Shown: piece by piece, positions 20,780 through 32,584 of the stretch
Numbering within the stretch: position 1 is the stretch's first letter
Layout of the letters: each line of letters begins with the position of its first letter
The notes under the pieces: model-generated
What the model saw: the letters and a program-made list of their open reading frames with translations, nothing else
What the model was told of the DNA's origin: nothing
Database searches by the model: none
Assembly: GCA_030248195.1 (NCBI GenBank)
Contig: JASAND010004038.1
Coordinates: 1-64,000 of the forward strand
DNA: 64,000 nucleotides
From: Trissonchulus latispiculum
Taxonomy: Eukaryota > Nematoda > Enoplea > Enoplida > Ironidae
Direction: 5' to 3'
Translations under genes and position numbers: made by a program

Positions 20780-21440
20780 TTTTTTACTGTGTTTTCGCAC
20801 ACTTTTTCTTAGAAAAACACACCTTTTCTTAGAAAAACACACATAAAAACCCACCGAAATTTTGAGATTCAGAAGCAAAATTTTACAAATTTCTTTAAAA
20901 GTTTTGAACTACAGAAGACCGTTTCATGAAAAAATTTTGCGGTGCTTGTGTCCTTTTTCTTTTGTAATCCTCTAGTATATGTATAAGTATATATATAGTA
21001 TATATATATATACGTACATACTTATTATTATTATATTAGTTTACCACATTATTTACTTTAAGCTGCATTAAATCTCTAGCACCGTTTCAAAAGAAAATAT
21101 GGTTTACAAAATCAAAAGGTTCAACTGTTTCCATTGTGGTTTTTTACCGATTTTTAAAAAATTTTCAGCTTCTGAAGGGCTCCGCCCCCCAGACCCCCCG
21201 TTGCAACTACGCTTCTGTTCCTTTTCTTTTCATGATTTTGCGCTCATGTCGTCCAAATCGACCATACACGTCAGTATCTATTGACTTTTATCGCTAGAAC
21301 GACAAAAACCAACTAGCAATAGGCTATATGTAGTAAAAATAGTCGTAAACGCATTTAAAACGAGAAAAATCAATTTTTAGAAAAAACACACATTTTCTTA
21401 GAAAAACACACTTTTTCATAGAAAACACACTGAAAAGCAC
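20780..21440. repeat. Short repeats cttagaaaaacacac
   Basis: The motif ttttcttagaaaaacacac occurs twice near 20800-20845 and again near 21385-21430 in the same orientation, flanking AT-rich sequence with a TA microsatellite near 20985-21010. No gene seen; probably a repeat element of unknown class. Confidence 0.4.
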
Positions 21441-21612
21441 GGGTCCGAATTTGAAAAAAACCCTGAACTCACACGACAACTATTGACAGAAACCAATAAC
21501 CTATACTTTTCCACAAACTTATTAAAAACTAAAATCAACTTCAACCCCTCTCATCATACCATTACCAGAACAGTTGACAAACTACAAACAAATCAATACA
21601 TCATAAACACCA

Positions 21613-21804
21613 CTAACCTCTAACCAAATCAGCATATTCGCTCAATTTTGAACGAGACTCCCAACTAGGCTCCCAAACAACCTTGTACTTTTGACAACCA
21701 CCACCAGTATATTTCTGGACTATCTTTTGAACACCATACTCCACCATTCCAACACCACCAGAGTTTCCACGACGCCCACTCGGACGGCCACTAACACGCG
21801 GCAT
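21613..21804 (-). CDS. Small chromodomain-like reading frame
   Basis: A 63-codon frame starting at ATG 21804 reads MPRVSGRPSGRRG, then EYGVQKIVQKYTGGG, then KYKVVWEPSWE. The spacing of VEYGVQKI, the aromatic residues and WEPSWE recalls a chromodomain of the sort found at the end of transposon integrases. There is no integrase core next to it, so it is likely a transposon remnant or a single exon. Evidence is limited to this short pattern. Confidence 0.3.
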   Translation of the reverse strand: MPRVSGRPSGRRGNSGGVGMVEYGVQKIVQKYTGGGCQKYKVVWEPSWESRSKLSEYADLVRG

Positions 21805-22639
21805 CAGACGATAATCCAAAAACCAACAAACAAAGAATAGACGATTCCAATAGAGAATGAATATACCAACGCAGCTAAAACACATACATAAAACCATAGT
21901 TGTAACGCAGTTGCCAGACGCCCCCCATGTCGGAGGCTCCCCACCCCAACTTTTTATAGCGGAGCACCTCTGGTGACCCCCTACCCTCCTGCAGAATCTC
22001 ACAACCCTCCCCTACAAAATTCTTTCTATTTTTATGCAAAATACTCCAATAGCAAATTTTTGAATTTTTTTCAAATAATTCTTTCCATTAATATTTTCCA
22101 AATGATTCTATCTATTTTTATTCCAAAAAAATTTTGTCCGAAAAAAATTTTCCCCCGTTTACATATAACCATAATGTAACAATTATTCCAACTTATTGAT
22201 CCTACCACCACCCTCAACGTTTTCGCAAATTACACCTATGCAAACAAGACGCCCCACAATGACCCCTGGGAACATGGGGAGCCGCCTATGGGAAGTGAAA
22301 GGGGGGGCACTCACCGTTTGTGGAGGAGGCCTTCAACGTTTGGGGCGGGGGGGAAGTTTTGCCGTTTCTATTGTTTTAGCAAATTTTCAAACGTTTTCAA
22401 ATAATTCTTTCTATTTTTATTCCAAAAAATCAAATTTTATTCCAAAAAATCAAATTTTTCCTTCCATAATGTAAAAATTTGGAGGGATCTACGCCCCCAA
22501 ATTTTCAAACTTTTTTAAACAATTCTTTCTATTTTTATTCCAAAAAACAAATTTTTCCTTCCATAATGTAAACATTTGGAGGGATCTACGCCCACCCTCA
22601 ACGTTTTCTCAAATTACAAATTTTTCCATATTATTGATC

Positions 22640-24360
22640 CTACCCCCACCCTCAACGTTTTCTGAAATTACACCTATGGAAACAAGCCCCACCCCCAAAA
22701 AACCTCTGGGACTGCGACTATGGGAAGTACCCCCCCCCAAAGGCCTCTGGCAAATAGCGAAATATAAATACAAGCATTTACCAACTGTTCCAATTCCACC
22801 CCCAACTAACTTTCACTCTTATTACACCTATAAGAACAATTCCCCCCCCCTACGATCCGAAAGAAGGGGACAGCAAAGAGCCAAAAGAATGGGAGGGCGG
22901 GGGGGAAACCTGTGTGAAATGAAGGGGGGGCAGCGGGAAAAAAGAGGGCGCCATCTTGTAGGAGCCCGCCATTTTGTAGGAGCCCGCCATGTTGTATGAG
23001 CCCGCCATGTTGTATGCCACCCTCAACGTTTTCTGAAATTACACCTATGGAAACAAGCCCCACCCCCAAAAAACCTCTGGGACTGCGACTATGGGAAGTA
23101 CCCCCCCCCCCCAAAGACCTCTGGCAAATAGCGAAATATAAATACAAGCATTTACCAACTGTTCCAATTCCACCCCCAACTAACTTTCACTCTTATTACA
23201 CCTATAAGAACAATTCCCCCCCCCCTACGATCCGAAAGAAGGGGACAGCAAAGAGCCAAAAGAATGGGAGGGCGGGGGGGGGGAAACCTGTGTGAAATGA
23301 AGGGGGGGCAGCGGGAAAAAAGAGGGCGCCATCTTGTAGGAGCCCGCCATTTTGTAGGAGCCCGCCATGTTGTATGAGCCCGCCATGTTGTATGCCACTG
23401 TATTAGCTACTATTCTTGTTGGCATAACATAAAATGTTACTCTGTGAAAGCCAATGAAATAGCAATAGTTTTTTATATTATGAGTGTTTTGATTCCCTGT
23501 CTCAACAGCCCGTCTCCAAAATCCCAGTTTAGCTAGCACTGTGCTATCCCAGACGTTAGCCTGTCACGCAGGCCTTAGCCTGTCATTCTTCTTAGCCTGT
23601 CAAGCCTACATTTATCCGAGCACAACATCAAAGAAACCGTGCCGCTTTTTGCTCGATGACAGGCTAGTGCGATACGCACCAATTGGTTGCACCCCCACCC
23701 TCAACGTTTTCTGAAATTACACCTATGGAAACAAGCCCCACCCCCAAAACAACCTCTGGGACTGCGACTATGGGAAGTACCCCCCCAAAGACCTCTGGCA
23801 AATAGCGAAATATAAATACAAGCATTTACCAAAAGTTCCAATTCCACCCCCAACTAACTTTCACTCTTATTACACCTATAAGAACAATTCCCCCCCCCCT
23901 ACGATCCGAAAGAAGGGGACAGCAAAGAGCCAAAAGAATGGGAGGGCGGGGGGAAACCTGTGTGAAATGAAGGGGGGGCAGCGGGAAAAAAGAGGGCGCC
24001 ATCTTGTAGGAGCCCGCCATTTTGTAGGAGCCCGCCATGTTGAATGAGCCCGCCATGTTGTATGCCACTGTATTAGCTACTATTCTTGTTGGCATAACAT
24101 AAAATGTTACTCTGTGAAAGCCAATGAAATAGCAATAGTTTTTTATATTATGAGTGTTTTGATTCCCTGTCTCAACAGCCCGTCTCCAAAATCCCAGTTT
24201 AGCTAGCACTGTGCTATCCCAGACGTTAGCCTGTCACGCAGGCCTTAGCCTGTCATTCTTCTTAGCCTGTCAAGCCTACATTTATCCGAGCACAACATCA
24301 AAGAAACCGTGCCACTTTTTGCTCGATGACAGGCTAGTGCGATACGCACCAATTGGTTGC
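22640..24360. repeat. Nested tandem duplication A-A-B-A-B
   Basis: Unit A (about 370 bp, starting ccaccctcaacgttttctg and ending gcccgccatgttgtatg) occurs at about 22651-23018, 23019-23397 and 23694-24064. Unit B (about 295 bp, from ccactgtattagctac to accaattggttgc) occurs at about 23395-23691 and 24063-24360. Copies are nearly identical, so the duplication is recent. Each A ends in 17-bp subrepeats containing gcccgccat. The open frames seen in the A units are repeat translations, not genes. At 22000-22640 lie further diverged fragments of the same G/C-tract repeat. Confidence 0.85.
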
Positions 24361-25169
24361 CCAGTGAAGAATTTGTAAATACTATTAACGTTAGTTAACG
24401 ATAAATTCATCGTGAATTGCTTGTACATAGGCCTTTTGTATTTGAAAATTTTAGAAAAATGGTTTATTTCAAATTGCCATTTGTGTATTTTGTGGGGAAA
24501 ACGTTTTTTAGAAGAACCAAAAAATTTGGATATTCTGCTTCTGCACCAGTTTCAAATTTTATTACTTTCGGAGTTTTACTTTGCTACTAATCTTGATCCT
24601 GCCTGACCTGTTGAATGAGAACAATATAAATGTTCACGATAATGCACCTAGTAAGCTCTATATATTTATTGAAGTGAAGTTTACGAGATTGGATATGGAT
24701 GCAGGTGGACAACAACTTAACAAATGACAATGAGTAACATTGAGGTATGACCTTGCACCTTGGCATTAAATGACAAAGTGGGAAACACCGGGGGTCTGGG
24801 GCGGTGCCCAGGACCCGAAGAAATTTTTGAAAAAACGGAAAAATTGGTACTGGAAACATTTAAAGTTTTTACTCTTACAAAAGTGAATTTTCTCCCGAAA
24901 TGATGTAGCGTCTAGCTTGCGTCCCGTTAAAATTTCATTGCGTCCAGATAAGAAACTTTGCGTCTAGACGCACATCTGGACGCACAATACCCTGTCATCC
25001 AATGAAATTATGTGTTGCACTTTCATTGGTTGGATTATCTTGTCATATTTGGAATTTTAGGACGCGCGCTAAAATGGCAATCATAATGTAAAGCATAGCA
25101 GAATTTAACTCGTTTAACCCGCGGTTGCTGAGACACGGATTAAAATTCATTGTATAATAGCGTGAGCGA
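24361..25169. other. Non-coding stretch, AT-rich
   Basis: No gene recognised. Contains short direct repeats of gcgtctag and gtctggacg near 24905-24990. Confidence 0.4.
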
Positions 25170-25177
25170 GTTAAAAG

Positions 25178-25863
25178 GGTTCCCTATCAAAACGTCTAAA
25201 TTCAAAACGTCTAACGTTCATAACGTCTACCGACGAAACGTCAACGACAAAACGTCTACTGACAAAACGTGTAATTTTTCAATATTGTGTCACACGTTCA
25301 AAACGTCTACACTTTCCCAACTTCATGTATATATTTGTGATTCTACACTTGTAATTTTGAAAGTTTCTGCAAATCTTATTTGTTTATTGATTTGTTGATT
25401 TGTCCTATGTTTGGGTTGCCGCTCTTTTACCAAAACGGCAACCCTTTAAAATTTTGGATTTTCAAATTTGAAAAATAGATTAGATTTTTAGGACCGCTTA
25501 AGCGTCAGCATTCACCGGATGCTAAATTAACTCAGTATGGTGAACTACCCGGACCGAGTCATTGCGTTTGTGACAAATTTTAAAATCAAAAATGTTCAAG
25601 CTATTTGAATAACCTAAGTTATTATCAAAACTAGACGTTAGGGTAAGTTTAGTGTTATTTTAATATACCCTACTTTTGAATTACACTAAAGCTACTACAA
25701 GTCAAATTTGCACATTTTTTCAAAATTTACAAGCATAGAACCAAAATCACATGACGTTATGACAGTTTAGACGTTTTGAACATGTGACACAATTTTGAAA
25801 AAATTAGACGGTAGACGTTATGAACGTTAGACGTTTTGAAATTAGACGTTTTAAACGGACACC
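25178..25863. mobile_element. Non-autonomous DNA transposon with AACGTC-rich inverted repeats
   Basis: The ends are inverted repeats of about 55 bp (left GGTTCCCTATCAAAACGTC, right end the inverse of GGTGTCCGTTTAAAACGTC), each with several AAAACGTCTA motifs. An exact 8-bp target duplication GTTAAAAG lies at 25170-25177 and 25864-25871. Length is 686 bp and no transposase is present. The 8-bp duplication with GG ends does not fit typical hAT termini; Merlin- or IS3EU-like superfamilies are possible. Confidence 0.85.
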
Positions 25864-25871
25864 GTTAAAAG

Positions 25872-27415
25872 AGTTAAATTTAACCCAGTCAAGAAAAGGG
25901 TAGAGTTAATTTTAACTCTGAAGCTTTTTAACTCTACGTATCATTCACGAAAAGAGTAGAGTTAAAAGAGTTAATTTTTAACTCGCTTCGCGAATAACTG
26001 AAGAGTTAAAATTTTTAACTCTGCTTAACTCGGCGACTTTGCTTTACTCGGCGACTTAAATTTAACTCGTTTAACCCATTCGCGAAAAGGCCCTTAGATC
26101 AGCATAAGATGCAAATGAGACAATTCATGCTGTTCTATTCAAGTACATCCAATATGATCATGGACTTCCCAAAATGAATTTTATTCTGATATCTTACTTT
26201 ATTATGAATATGAAAGTAAAACTTCCTGCACAGTCTGAAGTGTCCCGCAGGATTTCCTATTCGACGAAGCAGTAATCAATAATTTACGAAACAGGAACTA
26301 GTTAACAGAAGCAGCAGTCATGTTGACAAATGCCTAATAACTTGTGGGTTAAAATTAGAAGAAACATATCCGGTTAGCGAAGTTGCTTTCTTTTTTACTA
26401 ATTCCTGCTGCGCCGAAACGCAGCAGGGGACGGTTCCATAAAAGTAACTCTACTAGTGGGAGTGGCTAGTGCTAGTTGTGAGTGCTATGTAGTGTAAAAC
26501 AAATGTTTTAGCTAGACTCGACAGGATTAGCTAAGCGAGAGCCAACACCACTCACTATCAAGCAGTGCTAGTGCGAACCCTTGTGCTGCCAGTGCGAGTT
26601 AGATTGTATCATAACTTTTTAAAAAAACTCGACTAATTCAACCAAACTACATTAATTCAGTAAAGAGTATAATAACCAACTGTAAAGTTTGAGCATAATC
26701 TGACGAAGCACTAAGAAGTTATTCGAACAGCTCTCTAGGCAAAATAGACTGGAGAAGTAGACGGAAGCTTATGGCGTACCAGCAGGGCAAAATTTTATGG
26801 AACCCGATTAAATCTGCTACTGTTGAAAACTGAGAGAAGCTAGTCTCACAAGTCGAGTACTGCTAGTAACCACGCGATCACGAGGATTTTATGGTACACT
26901 TGAGACATTGGTATCTACAACTAGCACGAATTTAATTGTCGAGTCTAGTACTCGCAGACTTTAATGGAACCAGCCTGGGGCCGGTTCTATAAAACTTGTC
27001 GAGTACTAGACTCGACAACTAAACTCATGCTAGCTGTCGAGTCTGGTAGTGTCAGTGTACCATAAAACCTCCAATGCGAGATGTTACTCGCACTCGACAT
27101 GCAAGCCCAGCTACTAAAGTTGACCAATGCTAGCAAGCCCGAGATGTTCCATAAAAGTCACTAGTAGACATGCTAGTAAGGAATGTTCTCTAGTTGATTT
27201 TGATTCGAAAGGTGACGACAAATGCCAAATTACTTTTTATTTTTTGTCAAGGTGGGCTCAAATTCAACAGGCACGCTTTTTCAAAACTTTTCTTAGATGT
27301 CTGCAAATTTTGCGAAGTTTTATTATGATATGTATTTTTAGCGATTTTTCGATTTAGATTTTACGCAAGTTTGGCGGCATGACTTTGCAGTTTGAATTAC
27401 CCATTCACTGGAAAT
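25872..27415. repeat. AGTTAAA-rich repeats and GTCGAGTACT foldback
   Basis: 25872-26090 is built of gagttaaa/tttaactc repeats in both orientations. 26424-27180 contains inverted copies of ggttccataaaagt and gtcgagtctagtactcg around a centre near 26977 (agcctggggccggttc), so at least two overlapping foldback elements are present. No coding sequence seen. Confidence 0.5.
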
Positions 27416-27417
27416 TT

Positions 27418-29906
27418 CGTAGGGTGGGTGTCTCAGGTGACGCTTTTTAAAAATTTCAATGTTTAAAATAGTGTTCAAAGAAGCATGGCGGGGCAAGATG
27501 ATAGCCTAATTAGCTAGGTTTAGGACGCTCTTCACGAAATAGCCTAAAATTCTATATCGGTCACAGAGGTAGCTATCTCGGAAGGGTGGCAAAAGGTGGA
27601 AGCGTCACCTGAGACCAGAGTTGGCAAAAGGGACGAATTCTCTGATCCCATCCCATCCCATCCCACCGCATTTTCAAATTTACCATCCTATCCCATCCCA
27701 TTTGTCCGAACTTGCTTTTTCCAATCCCTTATAATCCCACTTGCAGTATTTGACCTTACAATCGCTGTAGCATTGAAATTTTAATATTGGCATAAGGTTT
27801 TAAGGTGGTGGTACATATATCCTATGTGAGGGGGATTTTGAAACGCAATAAAATTTCGCAATTTTGCGAGTCGGAAAGATTTGACAAACCGTTTTAAAAC
27901 TTATAATCAGTACATACGAAAAAAGTAAAATTTGCAAAAACCAGCAAACTATTTTGACATACTAACTAAACATAGACCATCAAACTTTGAGTATCGATTT
28001 CTCAAAACTATAGAATCGAGCAAAATTTTAATTTTGTGCCATGATTTGAAGGACATGTGGGTCGAAGGAAATTTTAAGGACTTGGCTCAACAGGTCTTAA
28101 TACTCCAGAATACCCGCCAAATGTGCGATGACACGAAATTTTGCAACTTCGCATAGAGTATTCTCGCAGCTGGTGAAGTTCAAGTTGAGAAAAGTCCCTC
28201 TGCAATACTGCCAATTTTCATCCTGCCAAAGCTTGCGCGAAACCATTAGGTAGTTTTTGAGAAATTGTTTAAAATAAAATAATCGCAGTTTTGCCAAATT
28301 TTGTCGGCCAAATATCTAGCTTAAAGCAACGAACTCCAGCTAATAGGCATTAAAAATGTGCAATTAGATTGTATAAATTGAGTATAGAAAGTAAATCGAT
28401 AGGACTAAATTGATTGAGTATAAATAATTCAATATTCTCCGTAAGATTTGGCAGTAATTTTGCAAAACTGGTTTCCTCAAATGGCCGTTTTTTAACCCCC
28501 AAAATCGTTTTTGGCTTATACTGATTTGACCACGCTCGAGATAGCTCAAAGGTTGTGTAACATTAAAATCAAATAAATAAAATAATATGAAATTTAAGTC
28601 TCATCTCCTTCGGTTGTTGAGAAAACTCTCCTTAGCCTTGCCTCCTACGCCTCGGGTAATTGCAATATGCAATTATTCAGTGCCATACCGTGGACCCAGT
28701 GAAAAATTTGGTGTGGCACTACCCCTCATCGCGAAGGGGTGTGGCATAAGGGAAAATTCACGTCAAAGCAGAGGTCTGTTGTGTCGAAATAGGAAATCGA
28801 AAGTGTCGATTATAATTCTACGCCAAAAAAAGCTGGAAACTAGTGTATGATACCGGGTAACATTTGTATAGTTTAAAACTCTAAGCAGATACTGTTCACT
28901 GTGGAATTAGAATTCTGAATTAGGTCTTCAAAAAATTTTAATCAATTTTTGAAGTTAGCTAACTGCCGAAAGTCGCTAAATTCTGTCGCTTTTGGTGACC
29001 AAAAATGAGGGTCATTAAGTTTTGTTTTGCTGCAGAGTGCAGATTGTAAAAAAAACTAGAGGTCCTAGCTAAAAGCTCTAATTCCACAGTGGCGCAGTAC
29101 ATGTATAAAGGTTTCAAACGATACCAATGTTGCTTGGAATCCTTTACCAGTGTAGAGATTGACTTGCGAAAATTTGCTTCAATTGGCTGCAGAACACTCG
29201 TACTCGCTCATATTGAAATTGCACACAGTTAATGGCTCGAAAATGCAGAGAACTGAACGAAACAACACAAAGTTTGAACTTGATATGCACGACACATGTA
29301 GTTGGTTTATGTGTGAAAATGAACGAAATCCGTGATCTAAAAATTTTTCATGACTCCCCTTAATTGCTAACTTAACTAGCTCAAAGGTCGGAAAAGCAAA
29401 AAATGTTCATATCGGTGACCTCTTTCCATTTATATCAACCAATCAGGTGCATCGATAACTAACTGAAAGAATAGTGGTAAAAACCAACGATTTCTTATCT
29501 TTTCAGTTTTCACCTAAAAATGCGGGACTGGTCCCAGAATGTTAAAGAGCACCATATTCGGAAAGTTTCATCAACTTTCATCATAAAAATTGGAGCCTGT
29601 AGTAATGTTACATTTACACAAAGCGATACCAGCACCTTAAAGAGCTCCATTCTTTGCTTTGCTGGTAGTCATTAGAACGCCAATCATGAAATTGAACAGA
29701 CATTTCCATGACAAATTTACCAAAATGTTGCACTTTTTCAAAATTTGAAAACGGTGTTTGAAGGCATTGTAAAGCAAAATGATCCCACAAAATCCCACTG
29801 ATCCCACATGGGATGAGTTTTCAATTCCATCCCATCCCATCCCATGGGATCCCATAGGATCCCATCCCAGATGCCAACACTGCCTGAGACAGTCACCTTT
29901 CGTAGT
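27418..29906. mobile_element. Foldback MITE split by a hAT insertion
   Basis: The left arm GTCTCAGGTGACGCTT is at about 27431-27447. Its inverse AAGCGTCACCTGAGAC is at 27600-27615, where the hAT element begins, and the remainder of the right arm (agtcacctttcgtag) follows the hAT at 29891. With the hAT removed the MITE is about 220 bp. Confidence 0.7.
27616..29882. mobile_element. Non-autonomous hAT element, 2.27 kb
   Basis: Ends are CAGAGTTGGCA and TGCCAACACTG, flanked by an exact 8-bp target duplication CCTGAGAC at 27608-27615 and 29883-29890, the hAT signature. Subterminal tcccatccca repeats lie inside both ends. No transposase frame of useful length is present; the interior is AT-rich unknown sequence. 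Confidence 0.9.
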
Positions 29907-29930
29907 CTCAAAGAACAAATTAGGGCCTAG

Positions 29931-30527
29931 GGGTCTTTTCCAGATTACCCCCCACCACTCAAAGTTCTTAAAACTCGACCAAATGAGCTGGAATTTGGTG
30001 TGGGTATGTTTTCGACCACGCTGAGATCAAATATCGCAAAAATTTTCGATTTCGCGAAATTAGATTTTTTTCGATTTCTAGGGGGGACCAAGGGTAACCG
30101 AAGAATTTTTTGTCTTCGATTTTGCTGAAAAGTTGTATATAGGGGTTTTCTGGGTCGCAGAACACGAATTTCAAGTTAGTTTTTTGATTCAGCTTTTGGT
30201 TAGCTCAGCATAAGCTTACAACTTAAGCTTACAACTTTAGCTTATATCAAGCTAACGAAAAGCTGAATCAAAAAACGGACTTCAGATTCGTGTTCTGCGG
30301 CCCAGAAAACCCCTATATACAACTTCTCAGCAAAGTCGAAGACAAAAAATGTTTCGGTTACCCTTGGTCCCCCCTTACAAATCGAAAAAAGTCGAATTTC
30401 GCGAAATCGAAAAATTTTGCGATATTTGAACTCAGCGTGGTCGAAAACATACCCACACCAAATTTCAGCTCATTTGGTTGAGTTATAAGAACTTTGAGTG
30501 GTGGGGGGGGTAATCTGGGAAAGACCC
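29931..30527. mobile_element. Palindromic foldback element (GGTCTTTTCCAG family)
   Basis: Two arms of about 240-300 bp are inverse copies: left GGGTCTTTTCCAGATTAC onward, right ending gtaatctgggaaagaccc, with a centre of cagcataagcttacaac type near 30210. The right half is also at 1-353. Diverged relatives lie at 34018-34490 and about 62690-63230. It contains no gene; the apparent short frames on either strand are mirror translations of the arms. Confidence 0.85.
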
Positions 30528-30574
30528 GAAACTTTTGGTCAAATAAGGAATAATAGTAAACAAAACAATATATA

Positions 30575-30648
<74 letters not shown>

Positions 30649-31540
30649 GTAAACAATAGTTCTTTTGTCACAGTGTTAAGGCAATTCACTTTTGTAAGCT
30701 TAACCCTACAATGTGGCGATAAGTAGTGTTGATAATAGCTAATGTTGTGTTTTTCGTTTGTTTTTTTCAGTTGCCTCCATTTATGCTAAGGATGAAGAAA
30801 ATGATGACACAGACAAGGCTACTGCGGATATACCAGTTATGAAGAAGCTTCTAATTCGATCCCAGCCACAACAGTCGGAAGAGGAACTATACAGTGGGAC
30901 TTTCAATGTTCAGTGCTCGGCTGGTTCACCATATCAGGTTACTACACTATAAGTTTCACAACAGGGGGTAATGTTATCAACGTCGAATTAAAGAAGGATT
31001 AACTGTCACTCCAGCAACTGTGCTGTGACCCGAAATATTCAGATGGGATTTTCGGGGAGAGGGGTTGAGTTGAACCGGCAGAGCGAGAATCCTCATGTAG
31101 GTATTTGCTTACACAGCGAAGTGAGATACTTATAAAAAGCGCATACAGAAATTGCGCATTAAATCTGGTAGGTAATTTTGAGAATGCTCCTAGGATGACC
31201 TCTCTCTGGGCTAGCTTAGAGATATGAACCTCCGACTAACATATGTTAGAGACAGTCTGGTCACACACCTACACACTCCTTTAAATTTGATTAATTTTGA
31301 AAACAGTTTATATAGCCAGCCAGTTGTTCTGCTTTCCTTCTAGAATGAGATGGAATGAAGTGAACAACCGCCCCCAATTCACAGTACACAAACGTTCATT
31401 CAGAAATCCTTTTGCACGTAGTACTGTGGACCCTCCTCATTTTAAGAGAACGCCCCTTTTTCTGCAGCATGAAGACGTTGACAGCAAGCTATGATAGGTT
31501 TCTGCCATTCTAGTCACTGTTGATATGCGGGGGGACAATT
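30165..31540. repeat. Segmental duplication, copy 2
   Basis: Matches 1-1320 with small indels; the (AAT)n microsatellite at 30577-30647 is longer than in copy 1. This copy retains the downstream terminal exon of the protease gene and so looks like the original. Confidence 0.85.
30771..30937 (+). CDS. Trypsin-like (S1) serine protease, penultimate exon
   Basis: The acceptor tttttttcag and the donor atatcag|gtta frame a 167-bp exon, phase 1 at its start and phase 0 at its end. The encoded peptide has an acidic linker (KDEENDDTDKATAD), a strand-like region and ends CSAGSPYQ. Joined to the next exon it places Q directly before GDSG, exactly as in trypsins (CQGDSGGP). Earlier exons with the catalytic His and Asp were not found in the window and may lie upstream among repeats. 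Confidence 0.75.
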
Positions 31541-31636
31541 GCTGTTGGATAAACAATGACAGCTGCTTTTACGGTGACTGAGGCCCTATTTAATCTTTGC
31601 TCCAGCTGAGACATAATATCAAGCATAAATGTATAC

Positions 31637-31760
31637 AACACACCTTAGCGTTGTTCACTAATTTCTACTGCGCACGTCGCATGGGAAGCCCTCGTGCCCC
31701 ACACTCGGAGCTTCCCACACGGCGTGCGTATAAATCAGTGAATGCACGCTAAGGTGTGCT
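31637..31760. repeat. Short foldback (hairpin) element in the protease intron
   Basis: Arms acaccttagcgt and acgctaaggtgt enclose further paired segments (cactaattt with aaatcagtg, gggaagc with gcttccc). The whole unit folds as one imperfect stem-loop of about 124 bp. Confidence 0.7.
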
Positions 31761-31779
31761 ATAAAGTATACTTATACTC

Positions 31780-32030
31780 CTACTGCAGAGTATTAACGAA
31801 AAAACCGCTTAAAACCTTCAAATCTTCATGTTTTGAGAAAAGACTGAAACTAGTTTCAGGACTGAAACTAGTTTCAGTCCGAGTTTCAGGTCTTTACCCA
31901 ATCAAGTTTCAGTTTAAGTTTTAGTTTCAGCCGGCCGCCCAAATTAGTGTCAGTTTCAGTTTCAGTTTCTGGTCTCGTCCCAAAACAGATTCACTTACAG
32001 TTTCAGTTTCAGTGCCTGAAACATCACTAG
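31780..32030. repeat. TTTCAG/CTGAAA short tandem repeats in the protease intron
   Basis: Repeated gaaactagtttcag and gtttcagtttcag motifs fill the stretch. The rest of the intron 30938-32125 holds no recognised gene. Confidence 0.5.
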
Positions 32031-32125
32031 TCAGTAACCAGCGGAAAGCATCATCTGCCGGGTCTCCTGTAGTACCTATCGATGCTCAGCTAATTGCAAA
32101 AAATTCAAAAATTGCCTGTTTTTAG

Positions 32126-32380
32126 GGCGACTCTGGAGCGCCACTGCTGCAATATCACGGAGAAACAGACCAATGGTACTGTGTTGGCCTTATATCTCAA
32201 GTCAGTATTGTGGAGTGTGAAAGTTTGTGCCACCAGATGGCCACTCCTGAACCGCAGCCCCCTCTGCCGGCCCACATGCAGGGGACCATGCCACTGTGTC
32301 AACTCTGTCGGGATGACTGGTGTGACATCCAGTTTGCTGATCTGAGAAATGTGACACACTGGTTGGCCAGTCAAATTTAA
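32126..32380 (+). CDS. Trypsin-like (S1) serine protease, terminal exon
   Basis: After the acceptor gtttttag the exon reads GDSGAPLLQYHGE, the catalytic-serine motif of S1 proteases with Ala in place of the usual second Gly of GDSGGP, followed by WYCVGLISQ (the VGIVSWG strand) and a C-terminal helix RNVTHWLASQI to TAA at 32378. Between these lies a Cys/Pro-rich insert (SLCHQMATPEPQPPLP to CQLCRDDWC) longer than in typical trypsins. Phase 0 matches the previous exon. The catalytic serine is present, so an active enzyme is plausible. Confidence 0.8.
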   Translation, partial: GDSGAPLLQYHGETDQWYCVGLISQVSIVECESLCHQMATPEPQPPLPAHMQGTMPLCQLCRDDWCDIQFADLRNVTHWLASQI

Positions 32381-32584
32381 AAAGAAACAGGAGATTGCTG
32401 AAGATTACGCCAAATTATTGTCTAAGTTTCATGATGACCAAGCTGAATTTATAAGACAAAGTATTTCCGGGTACACTTGCAGTGCTTCTGATATTTTACT
32501 TGTAAATAACAAATTTGCTTTTACATACATTTTATTGGTGTTTAAAGAACACAAGATCACTAGATCCTAAAAGATTATGCAACT

